Part shown: piece by piece, positions 8,135 through 16,064 of the stretch | Layout: each line of letters starts with the position of its first letter | Position numbering within the stretch: position 1 is the first letter of the stretch | NCBI GenBank assembly: GCA_964576515.1 | Contig: CAZNUW010000002.1 | Span: 62,001-126,000, forward strand | Origin: SHVO01 sp964576515 | GTDB lineage: Bacteria > Pseudomonadota > Alphaproteobacteria > Rhodospirillales > Rhodospirillaceae | Reading direction: 5' to 3' | DNA length: 64,000 nt | Notes under the pieces: generated by a model | Told to the model about the DNA's origin: nothing | The model's input: only the letters and a program-made list of their open reading frames with translations | Database searches by the model: none | Position numbers and translations under genes: made by a program

Positions 8135-8989
8135 ATGATCCCGGACGACTTTGAATATGCCGCGCGGCTGATGAAAGAGCGTTCCGGGCTCGTGCTGACC
8201 CGCGACAAGGGCTATCTGCTCGAAAACCGTCTGATGCCGGTGGTGCGCCAGCACAACTTCAAGTCCTTCCACGAACTCGTTGCGGCCTTGCGCTCCGGGG
8301 ACGCCGCGCTCCAGTCCTCGGCGGTCGATGCGATGATGGCCAAGGACACGGCTTTCTTCCGTGATTGGAAGCCTTTCGTACACTTCACGAAGGTCGTGCT
8401 GCCGAACATCCTGGCCGCGCGGCGCGAACGCAAGCAGTTCCGCGTCCTCTGCGCCGGTGTGTCCACCGGGCAAGAGGCCTATTCGATCGCGATGGCGATC
8501 CGCGATGCGGCGGCGCAGTTCTCCGGCTGGCGCGCGGAAATCCTCGGTGTCGACATTTCCGAAAGCGCGATCGAGGCCGCGACCGCCGGACGCTACAGCC
8601 AGTTTGACGTGCAGCGCGGGCTGCCGATCCGCACGCTCTTGCGCAATTTCACGAAGGACGACAGCGGCTGGCAACTCAATAGCGACGTGCGCGGCATGGT
8701 GAAGTTCCAGACCTGGAATCTCCTCGGCGACCTCTATCCGCTGGGTCGTTTCGACGTGATCCTGTGCCGCAACGTCATGGTTTATCTCGACCTGCAGGCC
8801 AAGATCGATCTGCTTCAGAAAATCAGCCGCGGCCTGTCCGACGATGGCGTGCTCTATCTTGGCACGCAGGAGCCGCTGACCGGCGTGTCGGCCGCGTTCC
8901 GTGCGGTCAACCGTGATCTCGGCATTTACGCCGTTCACCGGCCCGAGAAAATGGTTCTGAACTCTCTCGCCGTTCCGCAGAAACGTTAA
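8135..8989 (+). CDS. cheR: CheR-type chemoreceptor methyltransferase
   Basis: A 284-residue S-adenosylmethionine-dependent O-methyltransferase that methylates glutamates on chemoreceptors. An N-terminal helical CheR_N domain (about residues 1-75) precedes the Rossmann domain. Visible motifs are 'CAGVSTGQEAYSIAM' (SAM loop), 'ILGVDISESAIEAA', and 'FDVILCRNVMVYLD', the CheR version of the catalytic-site strand. It follows the CheY-like gene by nine bases. Its stop overlaps, tail to tail, the stop of the EAL-like gene on the other strand. Confidence 0.93.
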   Translation: MIPDDFEYAARLMKERSGLVLTRDKGYLLENRLMPVVRQHNFKSFHELVAALRSGDAALQSSAVDAMMAKDTAFFRDWKPFVHFTKVVLPNILAARRERKQFRVLCAGVSTGQEAYSIAMAIRDAAAQFSGWRAEILGVDISESAIEAATAGRYSQFDVQRGLPIRTLLRNFTKDDSGWQLNSDVRGMVKFQTWNLLGDLYPLGRFDVILCRNVMVYLDLQAKIDLLQKISRGLSDDGVLYLGTQEPLTGVSAAFRAVNRDLGIYAVHRPEKMVLNSLAVPQKR

Positions 8990-10260
8990 TCCGCGCGCGT
9001 GCGTAAGGCGGCCTTGGGCGCGTCTCGGAAATAAAGACTCTCCACGGCGAACGAATGCACCGTCGCGGGCGCGGACAGCGGCGCGGCGACCGACGACCCC
9101 CCGATATAACTGAACCCGGCGCTGATGGCCGCGACGCTTAAGCTTGTCGTCTTGATGCCGTGGGCGAAGGGGTGAAGCTTCTGCTTCTGGGCCGCCAGGG
9201 TGAAGGCTTCGAAGAACGGCAGCAGGCGGCTCTCGCTCCAGGGATAGTCGGCGATATCCAGGCTGATGCCGTGGAAATTCAGTTCGCGGAAGGCGTCCAG
9301 ACTGGTGAAGTCGAAGCCGATGCGGGCGATGAGCGCACGGCTGCGGGTGCGAAGATACGCGGTCGGTTCACGCAACCTGAAGTGCGACGTGTTCGACGGA
9401 ATGTCGAGAATCTCGAACACAATCAGGTTTTGCGCCTCGGCGGGAAGGCCGGCGCCGGCTTCCAGAAGGGGCACGATGAAACGCATCTGATCGATGGTCG
9501 AGAAATGCACCGGCACGATCAGCAGCGCCTTCTGCCCGGACTGAAGCAGCCCTTGAATGCCGCTCACCGCGTTGGAATAGATCATGGCGTCGATCTTCGC
9601 GCGGGTGACGGCGCCGTTCTCGCTGTTGAGGGTCTTCACCGCGTCGCCGGCGGACATGTCCCGTCCCATCATCGACAGGGCGCAGCGATAGCCGGTGATG
9701 AGTTTGTTGCGCACGTGCCAGACTGGATGGAAGTTCAGCGTCATGCGGCTCAAGAGCGCGCGTTCCGCCTCGGTCAGCGCGAGTTCATGGAGGCTGGTGC
9801 TGTGACCGACGTCGATCATGCGCTCGAAAGCGCGGGTCGCGGTTTCCTGGTCGGCGAGGGACGCGGGCGGCGGCGAAACCGGGCGCTGCGCGCGCGGCGC
9901 GGCGACGCGCCTTTGCAGGCGGGCCCGTACGTGCGGTTCGGGAGCGGCGGGTTTGTCGAGGTGGGCGGCGGCCGGGTTTATTTTGCGGATTTCGCGTGCG
10001 ATCCGTTCGGCGATCAGCGAACACCTGAGCGCGCCGGCTTCCGGTGTCAGGCGCGGAAAAGCGACGATGTACACACCGTCCTCGGCCACGCGATACGTTT
10101 CGCCGTCGCGCAAGTCTTCCGCGATGACGGCGCGCGCGATCTTGTCCGCCTTCTTGATCAGCGCCGCACGTTCGCTGTAGCGGTGCAAGATCAGGTCCTC
10201 AAGCCGGATGATGTGACGGCGGCTGGTCCGGATGGCGGCCGGCGCGGGATTGGACGTCAT
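8986..10260 (-). CDS. Degenerate EAL-like domain protein
   Basis: A 424-residue protein. The N-terminal part (to about residue 160) contains a charged region and an Ala/Pro/Arg linker. The C-terminal 240 residues follow the layout of an EAL phosphodiesterase: 'FHPVWHVRNKLITGYRCALS' sits where the EAL strand would be, then 'LIVFEILDIP', 'ARIGFDFTSLDAF...ISLDIADYPWSES' where DDFGTG and KID normally lie, and 'HPFAHGIKTTSLSVAAISAGFSYIGGSS' like the end of EAL domains. The catalytic EAL, DDFGTG and E-G-V-E motifs are absent, so it probably does not cleave c-di-GMP. It follows the OmpR-type regulator gene by seven bases. The ATG at 10260 is the only start compatible with that gene order. Confidence 0.6.
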   Translation of the reverse strand: MTSNPAPAAIRTSRRHIIRLEDLILHRYSERAALIKKADKIARAVIAEDLRDGETYRVAEDGVYIVAFPRLTPEAGALRCSLIAERIAREIRKINPAAAHLDKPAAPEPHVRARLQRRVAAPRAQRPVSPPPASLADQETATRAFERMIDVGHSTSLHELALTEAERALLSRMTLNFHPVWHVRNKLITGYRCALSMMGRDMSAGDAVKTLNSENGAVTRAKIDAMIYSNAVSGIQGLLQSGQKALLIVPVHFSTIDQMRFIVPLLEAGAGLPAEAQNLIVFEILDIPSNTSHFRLREPTAYLRTRSRALIARIGFDFTSLDAFRELNFHGISLDIADYPWSESRLLPFFEAFTLAAQKQKLHPFAHGIKTTSLSVAAISAGFSYIGGSSVAAPLSAPATVHSFAVESLYFRDAPKAALRTRAD

Positions 10261-10267
10261 GACGCGG

Positions 10268-10984
10268 CTACTCTCCTTTCGGGCTGAACAGGTATCCGTC
10301 CCCGTGCGCGGTCCTGATGTAGTGGGGCCGCCGGGCATTCTGCTCGACCTTGCGCCGCAGCCGCGTCACCGTGACGTCGATGCTCCGGTCGAACGGGATT
10401 TCGCTGCCTGCGGGGTGCAGCAGATCGAGGATGCGGTCCCGGGTCAGAATCTGGTTCGGGTTCTCGATAAAAATCCGCAATAGCCGCGCTTCGATCGCCG
10501 TGAGTTTCACGGCCTTCTCGCCCGCGCGCTTCACCGTGCGGGTCGAAAGATCGAAGGCCCATTGGCCGAAGGCGAGCGGTGAGGGCGGTTCGTGAATCTG
10601 CGCCCGGACGACATTGTAGCGCCGCAGCACGCTGCGCACGCGCGCTCTGAACTCGCGGGGCTCGAAGGGTTTGAGGATGTAATCGTCCGCGCCCAGTTCC
10701 AATCCCAGCACGACGTCGATCACGTCGCTGCGTCCCGTCAGAATGATGACGCCGAAGGATCGGTCCTTGTTCAGGGACTTCAGAACGTCGAACCCGCTGA
10801 CGTCCGGTAGGCCGATGTCGATAATGACGAGGTCGATATCCGTTTGTTGCAGCAACAAGGCGGCGTCGCGTCCGCTGCGGCTTGCGCGCAGCGTGACACC
10901 CTCCCCGTCCAAGGACTCCTCAATCGACAGGATGGTCCCGGGGTCATCCTCTACGATTAAGACGGTCTTAGCGGTTAGCGGCAT
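10268..10984 (-). CDS. OmpR-family DNA-binding response regulator
   Basis: A 238-residue regulator. The receiver has 'LIVEDD', phosphoacceptor Asp56 in 'VIIDIGLPDVSG' and Lys in 'YILKPFEPRE'. A C-terminal winged helix (about residues 135-235) ends 'DVTVTRLRRKVEQNARRPHYIRTAHGDGYLF', listed here as the typical OmpR/PhoB 'RLRRKVE...GDGYLF' pattern. The frame is open 31 codons upstream, but MPLTAKTVLIVEDD is the normal receiver start. It shares a transcript with the EAL-like gene. No cognate kinase is adjacent. Confidence 0.92.
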   Translation of the reverse strand: MPLTAKTVLIVEDDPGTILSIEESLDGEGVTLRASRSGRDAALLLQQTDIDLVIIDIGLPDVSGFDVLKSLNKDRSFGVIILTGRSDVIDVVLGLELGADDYILKPFEPREFRARVRSVLRRYNVVRAQIHEPPSPLAFGQWAFDLSTRTVKRAGEKAVKLTAIEARLLRIFIENPNQILTRDRILDLLHPAGSEIPFDRSIDVTVTRLRRKVEQNARRPHYIRTAHGDGYLFSPKGE

Positions 10985-11357
10985 GGTGGCGACTGGTGCT
11001 CCGGCGGCGAAGGCGGCGTGCGGGGCGGGCCAGCGCAAGCCGTCTCGAAACGGGTGGTTGAAAAAGAGTACGGACATTGCGGCGCCGGGCGGCGACCTCC
11101 CTTTGAGCCCGTTCCACTAACACCTCGCTATTTCGGAATTTTGTCGCAGAAACTCTAGATAGAAATACTATTGAAATATTCATCTAACAATTGCGTGGTA
11201 TGGAAATCCACTAAGCAACTCAAAGACATGATGGGAGCGCCTAAAGGCGACGAAGACCAGCGGTGCGCGCCGCGCGACCGCGTGCAATGGCCTTGAACCC
11301 TGCCGGCAAACCCTCGGAAGCCAATGACCGTTCGTCATCACGCAAGGGGGATGCGCT
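10985..11357. other. 373-base divergent intergenic region
   Basis: This region separates the OmpR-type regulator (minus) from the receiver protein (plus). The middle part, about 11125-11215, is clearly richer in A+T than the flanks, as expected for promoters. I see no convincing gene, RNA or long repeat in it. Confidence 0.5.
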
Positions 11358-11810
11358 GTGGAAAATACCATATCGAATCGAAACGATGAAGTGGGAGGAC
11401 GCGGGGTGCCCGAGGCGCGTGTGCTACGTGCGTTGGTGGTGGACGACGACGCCCTGATCCGCTCGGTGCTGAAGGCGAGCCTCGGGCACTTGGGATTTGC
11501 GGTGGCCGAAGCGGGCAACGGCCTCGAAGCACTGGCCGCGGCCGAACACACCTATTTCGATGTCATCTTCATGGACATCGTCATGCCCGAGAAGGACGGG
11601 CTGGCGACGACGCTGGAGTTGCGCACGCGCGGGGTGACCAGCATCATCATTGCGATCACCGCCCACGATAAGATCGGCGACACGATGCTGCTGGAAGCCG
11701 CGCGCGGTTTCGGCGCGACGGACGCGATCAAGAAGCCGTTCGATCCCATGGGCGTTGCGCGCATGGCCCAGGCGCGGGCGATGGATGCGATCGCCGCGGC
11801 CAGCGGTTAG
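11358..11810 (+). CDS. Receiver-domain response regulator
   Basis: A 150-residue receiver with a 20-residue N-terminal extension. Acidic residues are in 'LVVDDD', the phosphoacceptor is Asp73 in 'IFMDIVMPEKDG', and the conserved Lys is in 'IKKPFDPMGV'. There is no output domain. The start is GTG, supported by the strong ribosome site AAGGGGG at 11344-11350, seven bases upstream. It converges with ctrA across a two-way hairpin terminator. Its partner kinase is unknown; the nearby ChpT is one candidate donor. Confidence 0.88.
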   Translation: MENTISNRNDEVGGRGVPEARVLRALVVDDDALIRSVLKASLGHLGFAVAEAGNGLEALAAAEHTYFDVIFMDIVMPEKDGLATTLELRTRGVTSIIIAITAHDKIGDTMLLEAARGFGATDAIKKPFDPMGVARMAQARAMDAIAAASG

Positions 11811-11820
11811 GGCATGAAAA

Positions 11821-11850
11821 AAGGGCGTAAGCAGTGCTGCTTACGCCCTT
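11821..11850. terminator. Bidirectional hairpin terminator between receiver gene and ctrA
   Basis: AAGGGCGTAAGCAG and its exact complement form a 14-base stem around a very short centre, flanked by A's on the left and T's on the right. It can stop transcription from both the receiver gene (plus) and ctrA (minus). Confidence 0.85.
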
Positions 11851-11871
11851 TGTCCGATCTTTGATCGCGTG

Positions 11872-12591
11872 TTAGGCGTTCACAGCCTGCTTCGCGGCAG
11901 GGGCCATTTCGGCCGCTTCGCTTTCACGCAGGACATAACCGCGTCCCCACACCGTCTCGATGTAGCTCTCGCCGCCGGTCGCGGTTGCGAGCTTCTTGCG
12001 CAGCTTGCAGATGAAGACGTCGATGATCTTCAGTTCCGGTTCGTCCATGCCGCCGTACAGGTGGTTCAGGAACTGCTCTTTCGTCAGGGTCGTTCCCTTG
12101 CGCAGGGCGAGCAGTTCGAGGATGCCGTATTCCTTGCCGGTCAGGTGAAGCGGCTGGTCGTCCACTTCGGCCGTCCGGGCTTCAAGGTTCACCGTCAGGC
12201 GGCCCACCTGGACTTGCGGTTGGGCGTGACCTTTCGAGCGGCGCACGATCGCCTGGATGCGGGCGATCAGTTCGTCCCGGTTAAACGGTTTAGTCAGGTA
12301 GTCGTCGGCGCCGACGCCGAAGCCCTGCACCTTCTTATCGGCTTCCTGGAGCCCCGACAGGATCAGGACGGGGGTCGCGATCTTGGAACTGCGCAACTGG
12401 CGGATGACGTCCATCCCGTCCATATCCGGCAGCATCAGGTCCAGAATGATCAGGTCGTAATCGTAAATCTTACCGAGATCGAGCCCGTCTTCCCCGAGGT
12501 CGGTCGAATCGATGACCCATTCCTCTTTACGAAGCATGGCCGTGATGGCTTGAGCTGTTGAGGGATCATCCTCAACGAGAAGGATACGCAT
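11872..12591 (-). CDS. ctrA: Cell cycle transcriptional regulator CtrA
   Basis: A 239-residue OmpR-family regulator matching alphaproteobacterial CtrA. The receiver begins MRILLVEDDPSTAQAI, with the phosphoacceptor at Asp51 ('IILDLMLPDMDG'), the same position as in Caulobacter. The C-terminal winged helix contains the CtrA-specific 'HLTGKEYGILELLALRKGT', 'EQFLNHLYGGMDEPELKIIDVFI' in two adjoining parts, and 'ETVWGRGYVLRE'. CtrA controls flagellar, division and replication genes. The C-terminus ends in alanines ('KQAVNA'), compatible with ClpXP-type turnover, though this is inferred. A longer frame exists upstream, but the MRILLVEDD start is conserved. Confidence 0.97.
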   Translation of the reverse strand: MRILLVEDDPSTAQAITAMLRKEEWVIDSTDLGEDGLDLGKIYDYDLIILDLMLPDMDGMDVIRQLRSSKIATPVLILSGLQEADKKVQGFGVGADDYLTKPFNRDELIARIQAIVRRSKGHAQPQVQVGRLTVNLEARTAEVDDQPLHLTGKEYGILELLALRKGTTLTKEQFLNHLYGGMDEPELKIIDVFICKLRKKLATATGGESYIETVWGRGYVLRESEAAEMAPAAKQAVNA

Positions 12592-12720
12592 GATGTTGTG
12601 CCCCCGAGTTACCCCGCACACTACATTCCGTTAAGGACACTAACATGGGTCGGTAACCCGTCCTAACGAAACCTTGCCGCCGTGCCCCGTTCTAGGCGCC
12701 CCGATCAGCCGTGCAATGTC

Positions 12721-12805
12721 TTAACGATCACTCATTAACCTTTATCAAAGGTTAAAGTCATTAACCTTCTCGGCAATATTTGCCTACTTTTTTGCGAGTT
12801 GTTAA
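12721..12805. promoter_or_regulatory. TTAA-rich palindromic region between ctrA and fliI
   Basis: Five TTAA cores lie at 12721, 12735, 12752, 12761 and 12802. Two are joined in a perfect dyad, TTAACCTTT (12735-12743), ATC, AAAGGTTAA (12747-12755). GGTTAA (12750) and TTAACC (12761) make a second dyad around AGTCA. CtrA recognises TTAA-N7-TTAA; the spacings here are 10, 13 and 5, so it is not a textbook CtrA box. Position and TTAA content suggest control of ctrA, fliI or both. Confidence 0.55.
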
Positions 12806-12862
12806 CGGGCCGGCGGCTAGGGTGGCGCACGCACATCAGCCGCGGCGCGAGGCAGATCCTAA

Positions 12863-14302
12863 GTGGTTAATATCACATCGTTATTGACGGAACTTGAGCG
12901 CATCCCGACCTATCAGGTGTTTGGGAAGGTGGCGGGCGTGCAGGGGCTTCTGATCGAGGTCTCCGGCGTCCAGAACAACCTCTCCGTGGGCGACCGCTGC
13001 AATGTCATCGCGCGCGACAACCGCAAGGTGGTCTGCGAGGTCGTCGGTTTCCGAAACGGGCGCGCTCTGGTCATGCCGTTCGGCGCGCTGGAGGGAATCG
13101 GCCTCGGCTGCCGGGCGGAGATCGCCGACGCGGCGCCCGCCGTGTATCCGGACGACTCCTGGCTCGGCCGGGTCATCAACGCCATGGGGAAGCCCGTCGA
13201 CGGCGGCGGTCCGTTGGGCGTGGGACCTTTGGCGTATCCGATCAAGGCGCCGCCGCCGCCGGCCCACAGCCGCAAACGCATCGGCAGCAAGCTCGACTTG
13301 GGGATTCGCGCGCTGAACACCTTCGCGACCAGTTGCCACGGGCAGCGCATGGGGATCTTCGCCGGCTCCGGCGTTGGGAAGTCCACCGTCCTCTCCATGA
13401 TGGCGCGCTATACGAACGCGGACGTCACGGTTGTCGGCCTGATCGGCGAACGTTCGCGCGAAGCGCGCGAGTTCATCGAGGACGATCTCGGCCCGGAAGG
13501 CCTCGCGCGCAGCGTCGTCATTGTCGCGACCTCGGACGAGCCGCCGCTCACCCGCCGCCAGGCGGCCTATATGACCATGGCCGTCGCCGAGTACTTTCGC
13601 GACCAGGGCAAGAACGTCCTCTGCCTCATGGATTCAGTCACCCGCTTCGCCATGGCCCAGCGCGAGATCAGCCTGTCCGCGGGCGAGCCGCCCGCCGCGA
13701 AAGGCTATACGCCGACAGTGTTCGCCGAACTGCCGAAGCTTCTGGAGCGCGCCGGTCCCGGCAAGCGCAAGAGCGGCAACATCACCGGCTTGTTCACCGT
13801 CCTCGTCGAGGGCGACGATCACAACGAACCGATCTCGGACGCGGTGCGCGGGATTCTCGACGGTCACATCGTGCTTGAACGCGACATCGCCGAACGCGGT
13901 CGCTATCCGGCCATGAACGTTTTGAAGTCGATCTCGCGTACCATGCCCGGCTGCAATACCGACGAACAGAACGCCCTGATCCGCCGCGCCCGCAAGATGA
14001 TGTCGTCGTACGAGGATATGGCGGAGCTCATCCGTCTCGGCGCCTACCGCAAGGGAAGCAATCCCGAGGTGGACGAGGCGATCTTCTACTATCCGCGCAT
14101 CGAGGAGTTCCTGCGTCAGGGGAAGGACGATCACACTGATCTCGATACCTGCTACAAACTGTTGGCCGAGGCGTTGAAAGCGCCGAACAGCGGGCCGGAC
14201 GACGTTGCGCCGTCCGCCGCCCCGCCGCGCCAGATGGCCGCGCCCGCCGGCGCAGGGCCGCGTCCGCCCGCGGGCCGCGTCGTGCGTCCGCCCGTCCGGT
14301 AG
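12863..14302 (+). CDS. fliI: Flagellar export ATPase FliI
   Basis: A 479-residue ATPase of the flagellar type III export apparatus, related to F1-beta. The N-terminal barrel is about residues 1-95. Walker A is 'GSGVGKST' at residues 168-175. Further motifs are 'GLIGERSREAREFIE', Walker B 'VLCLMDSVTRFAMAQRE', and the family segment 'GYTPTVFAELPKLLERAG'. The last 40 residues are a Pro/Ala/Gly-rich tail beyond the usual length of about 440. The start is GTG. fliJ follows with seven bases between. Confidence 0.96.
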   Translation: MVNITSLLTELERIPTYQVFGKVAGVQGLLIEVSGVQNNLSVGDRCNVIARDNRKVVCEVVGFRNGRALVMPFGALEGIGLGCRAEIADAAPAVYPDDSWLGRVINAMGKPVDGGGPLGVGPLAYPIKAPPPPAHSRKRIGSKLDLGIRALNTFATSCHGQRMGIFAGSGVGKSTVLSMMARYTNADVTVVGLIGERSREAREFIEDDLGPEGLARSVVIVATSDEPPLTRRQAAYMTMAVAEYFRDQGKNVLCLMDSVTRFAMAQREISLSAGEPPAAKGYTPTVFAELPKLLERAGPGKRKSGNITGLFTVLVEGDDHNEPISDAVRGILDGHIVLERDIAERGRYPAMNVLKSISRTMPGCNTDEQNALIRRARKMMSSYEDMAELIRLGAYRKGSNPEVDEAIFYYPRIEEFLRQGKDDHTDLDTCYKLLAEALKAPNSGPDDVAPSAAPPRQMAAPAGAGPRPPAGRVVRPPVR

Positions 14303-14309
14303 GCGTTAA

Positions 14310-14747
14310 GTGGCCAAGAAAGACCTCCATAATCTCATCCGCCTGCGCAAGTGGGATGTCGACGAACGCCAGCGCGCGCTTGCGGTCCTGCTGCGCCATG
14401 AGGAGGCCGTCGTCGAACGCCAGAACGCTTTCGAGGCGGAAGTCCGCGCCGAAATGGAATTCGCGGCCAATGCGCCGGTAGAGCTGCGTGGGACCTTGTC
14501 CGGTTATATCGCCCGTAGCGACGAGATGCGCGAGCGGCTTGCCCAGGCCTTGCGTGAAGTCCAGGCGCGCGTCGCGCACGCGCAAGAAGATCTCGCGGAA
14601 GCGTTCCGCCGGGCCAAGACCCTCGAAGTCACGCAAGCCAATCGCGACAAGGCCGAAGCGCTGGAGGAAGCGCGCCGCGAGGAAGCCGACCTCAACGAGA
14701 TGGGGCTCAACCTCTTCCGTCGCCGCGGTGCGATGGAAGGCGCCTAA
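14310..14747 (+). CDS. fliJ: Flagellar export protein FliJ
   Basis: A 145-residue, almost entirely helical protein that would form an antiparallel coiled coil, as FliJ does when it binds the FliI ring like the gamma subunit of F1. It begins 'LIRLRKWDVDERQRALA', the FliJ-type N-terminus, and ends in Arg/Glu-rich helix. Start is GTG, seven bases after fliI. Assignment rests mainly on this position, length and coiled-coil character. The stop overlaps the stop of the convergent J-domain gene by four bases. Confidence 0.85.
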   Translation: MAKKDLHNLIRLRKWDVDERQRALAVLLRHEEAVVERQNAFEAEVRAEMEFAANAPVELRGTLSGYIARSDEMRERLAQALREVQARVAHAQEDLAEAFRRAKTLEVTQANRDKAEALEEARREEADLNEMGLNLFRRRGAMEGA

Positions 14748-15979
14748 TTCGGTTTCGCTGGAGCGCCGAAGGCTCCGATATCGTCGAGCGCGTCGAGCGG
14801 TACGTCCGGCGTGACATCGCCCACAGCGACAAACCCCGCCGTGCCGTCGGATGTCACGATGCGCAGCCACGCGCCGTCCGGCGCGGTTTCCGTGGCCAGC
14901 ACCAGCGTTCCCGCCTTCAACATCGCTTCAAGCTGATAGCTCGCGCCGGGACCCGTGCGCACGGCGGTGCCTTCTTTCGCGACGCTGTAAACGCGCCCGG
15001 CGACATGGCCCTCGGGGACGTCCGGCGGCACGGCCGGCGCGGGTGCGACAAGGCGTTCATAGACGTCCAGCGCGATGCGCGTCAGCGGCGTTGGCGCGGA
15101 ATACACAAGCGCCGTGCTGAGGCCGCCGACGATGACGGCCAGCGGCAGGATCTGCGCCATCGGCGCCCATCCGGCTTTCGCCCAGCGATCCTTGATGACG
15201 CGCGATGTGCCGCCGAGCGGCGCAAGGAAAGCGCCGATCTCGCCGCGCAGCGCGGCGCCCGTCGCGTAGGCAAGCGCCTGGTCGGCGGCGCTGCGGGCCA
15301 GGTCCATCTCGCCGCGCGCCCGGAAGGCGCGCGCTTGGCGCAGCAGAAGCCGCGCATTGCGTTCGGCGGGTTTACGGCCGCCGCGGATATTATTCACCAG
15401 CGCCTTGACGGTTTCCTTCGGGCCGTTCGGCCAGGCCCACCATCCGGCGAGCCATGTGATCAGCGAGGCGCGAACCGCGGCGCGGTCCGCGCAGGTACGG
15501 CAGAAAACCCCCGCGATCGTGCGCTTCTGCACCTTCTTCAGGCGGCCCCAGACCAGATCGAACACGACGTAACGCGGTTGCGCCGTGATCTTGCCGCAAC
15601 GGCATAAACTCGGCTCCTCCACGCGCATGTTGCTGTTGCTCGCGGCCGCGGGTTTCGCCGTCGCGGGTTTTGGGGGTGGCTCCGCCGGCTTTGGTTGCTC
15701 GGCGGCTTTCGTGTGGGTTTTGGGTTTTTCTTGTCGGTCCTGCTTGCGGGCGTTCTTCCACGGCCGGTCATAGGCGGCGCGCGTCTCAGGATCGCTCAAC
15801 GTCTCATAGGCTTCATGCAACCGGTGGAATTGCTTGGCGGCAATGGGCGACGGGTTGAAGTCCGGATGCAGCCGTTTTGCCTTCCCGCGATAGGCGGCTT
15901 TGATGGCGTCGCCGTCGGCATCCTCGGGGATGCCGAGCGCCACGTAGTAGCCCTTGGGGTCGCGGGTCAGGTTGGTCAT
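14744..15979 (-). CDS. J-domain protein with zinc-ribbon-like, membrane and SH3 regions
   Basis: A 411-residue protein. The J domain occupies residues 8-72, with HPD at 38-40 and 'AYETLSDPETRAAYDR'. A Lys/Pro/Ala-rich linker follows. Next come paired cysteines, 'SLCRCGK' and 'FCRTCAD', about 35 residues apart and suggestive of a zinc site, then a helical repeat-like region ('LLLRQARAFRARGEMDLARSA' in part). One membrane segment is 'ILPLAVIVGGLSTALVY'. The C-terminal 80 residues are a bacterial SH3 domain ('GTAVRTGPGASYQLEAMLKAG'). It should recruit Hsp70 and display SH3 outside the membrane. The combination is unusual and the substrate is unknown. Confidence 0.8.
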   Translation of the reverse strand: MTNLTRDPKGYYVALGIPEDADGDAIKAAYRGKAKRLHPDFNPSPIAAKQFHRLHEAYETLSDPETRAAYDRPWKNARKQDRQEKPKTHTKAAEQPKPAEPPPKPATAKPAAASNSNMRVEEPSLCRCGKITAQPRYVVFDLVWGRLKKVQKRTIAGVFCRTCADRAAVRASLITWLAGWWAWPNGPKETVKALVNNIRGGRKPAERNARLLLRQARAFRARGEMDLARSAADQALAYATGAALRGEIGAFLAPLGGTSRVIKDRWAKAGWAPMAQILPLAVIVGGLSTALVYSAPTPLTRIALDVYERLVAPAPAVPPDVPEGHVAGRVYSVAKEGTAVRTGPGASYQLEAMLKAGTLVLATETAPDGAWLRIVTSDGTAGFVAVGDVTPDVPLDALDDIGAFGAPAKPN

Positions 15980-16064
15980 CGGGTTCGTGTGCCAAAAACC
16001 TGGAAAAAAGCCGTTAAAGCGTCCTTCAGGTTGTACGTCAGGTTAGGCCATCCGACCGCGCGGC

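Noticed and set aside
12721..12764. Classic CtrA box (TTAA-N7-TTAA)
   Set aside because: The TTAA cores are spaced 10, 13 and 5 bases apart, so the exact N7 rule is not met. I report a TTAA-rich palindromic region instead.
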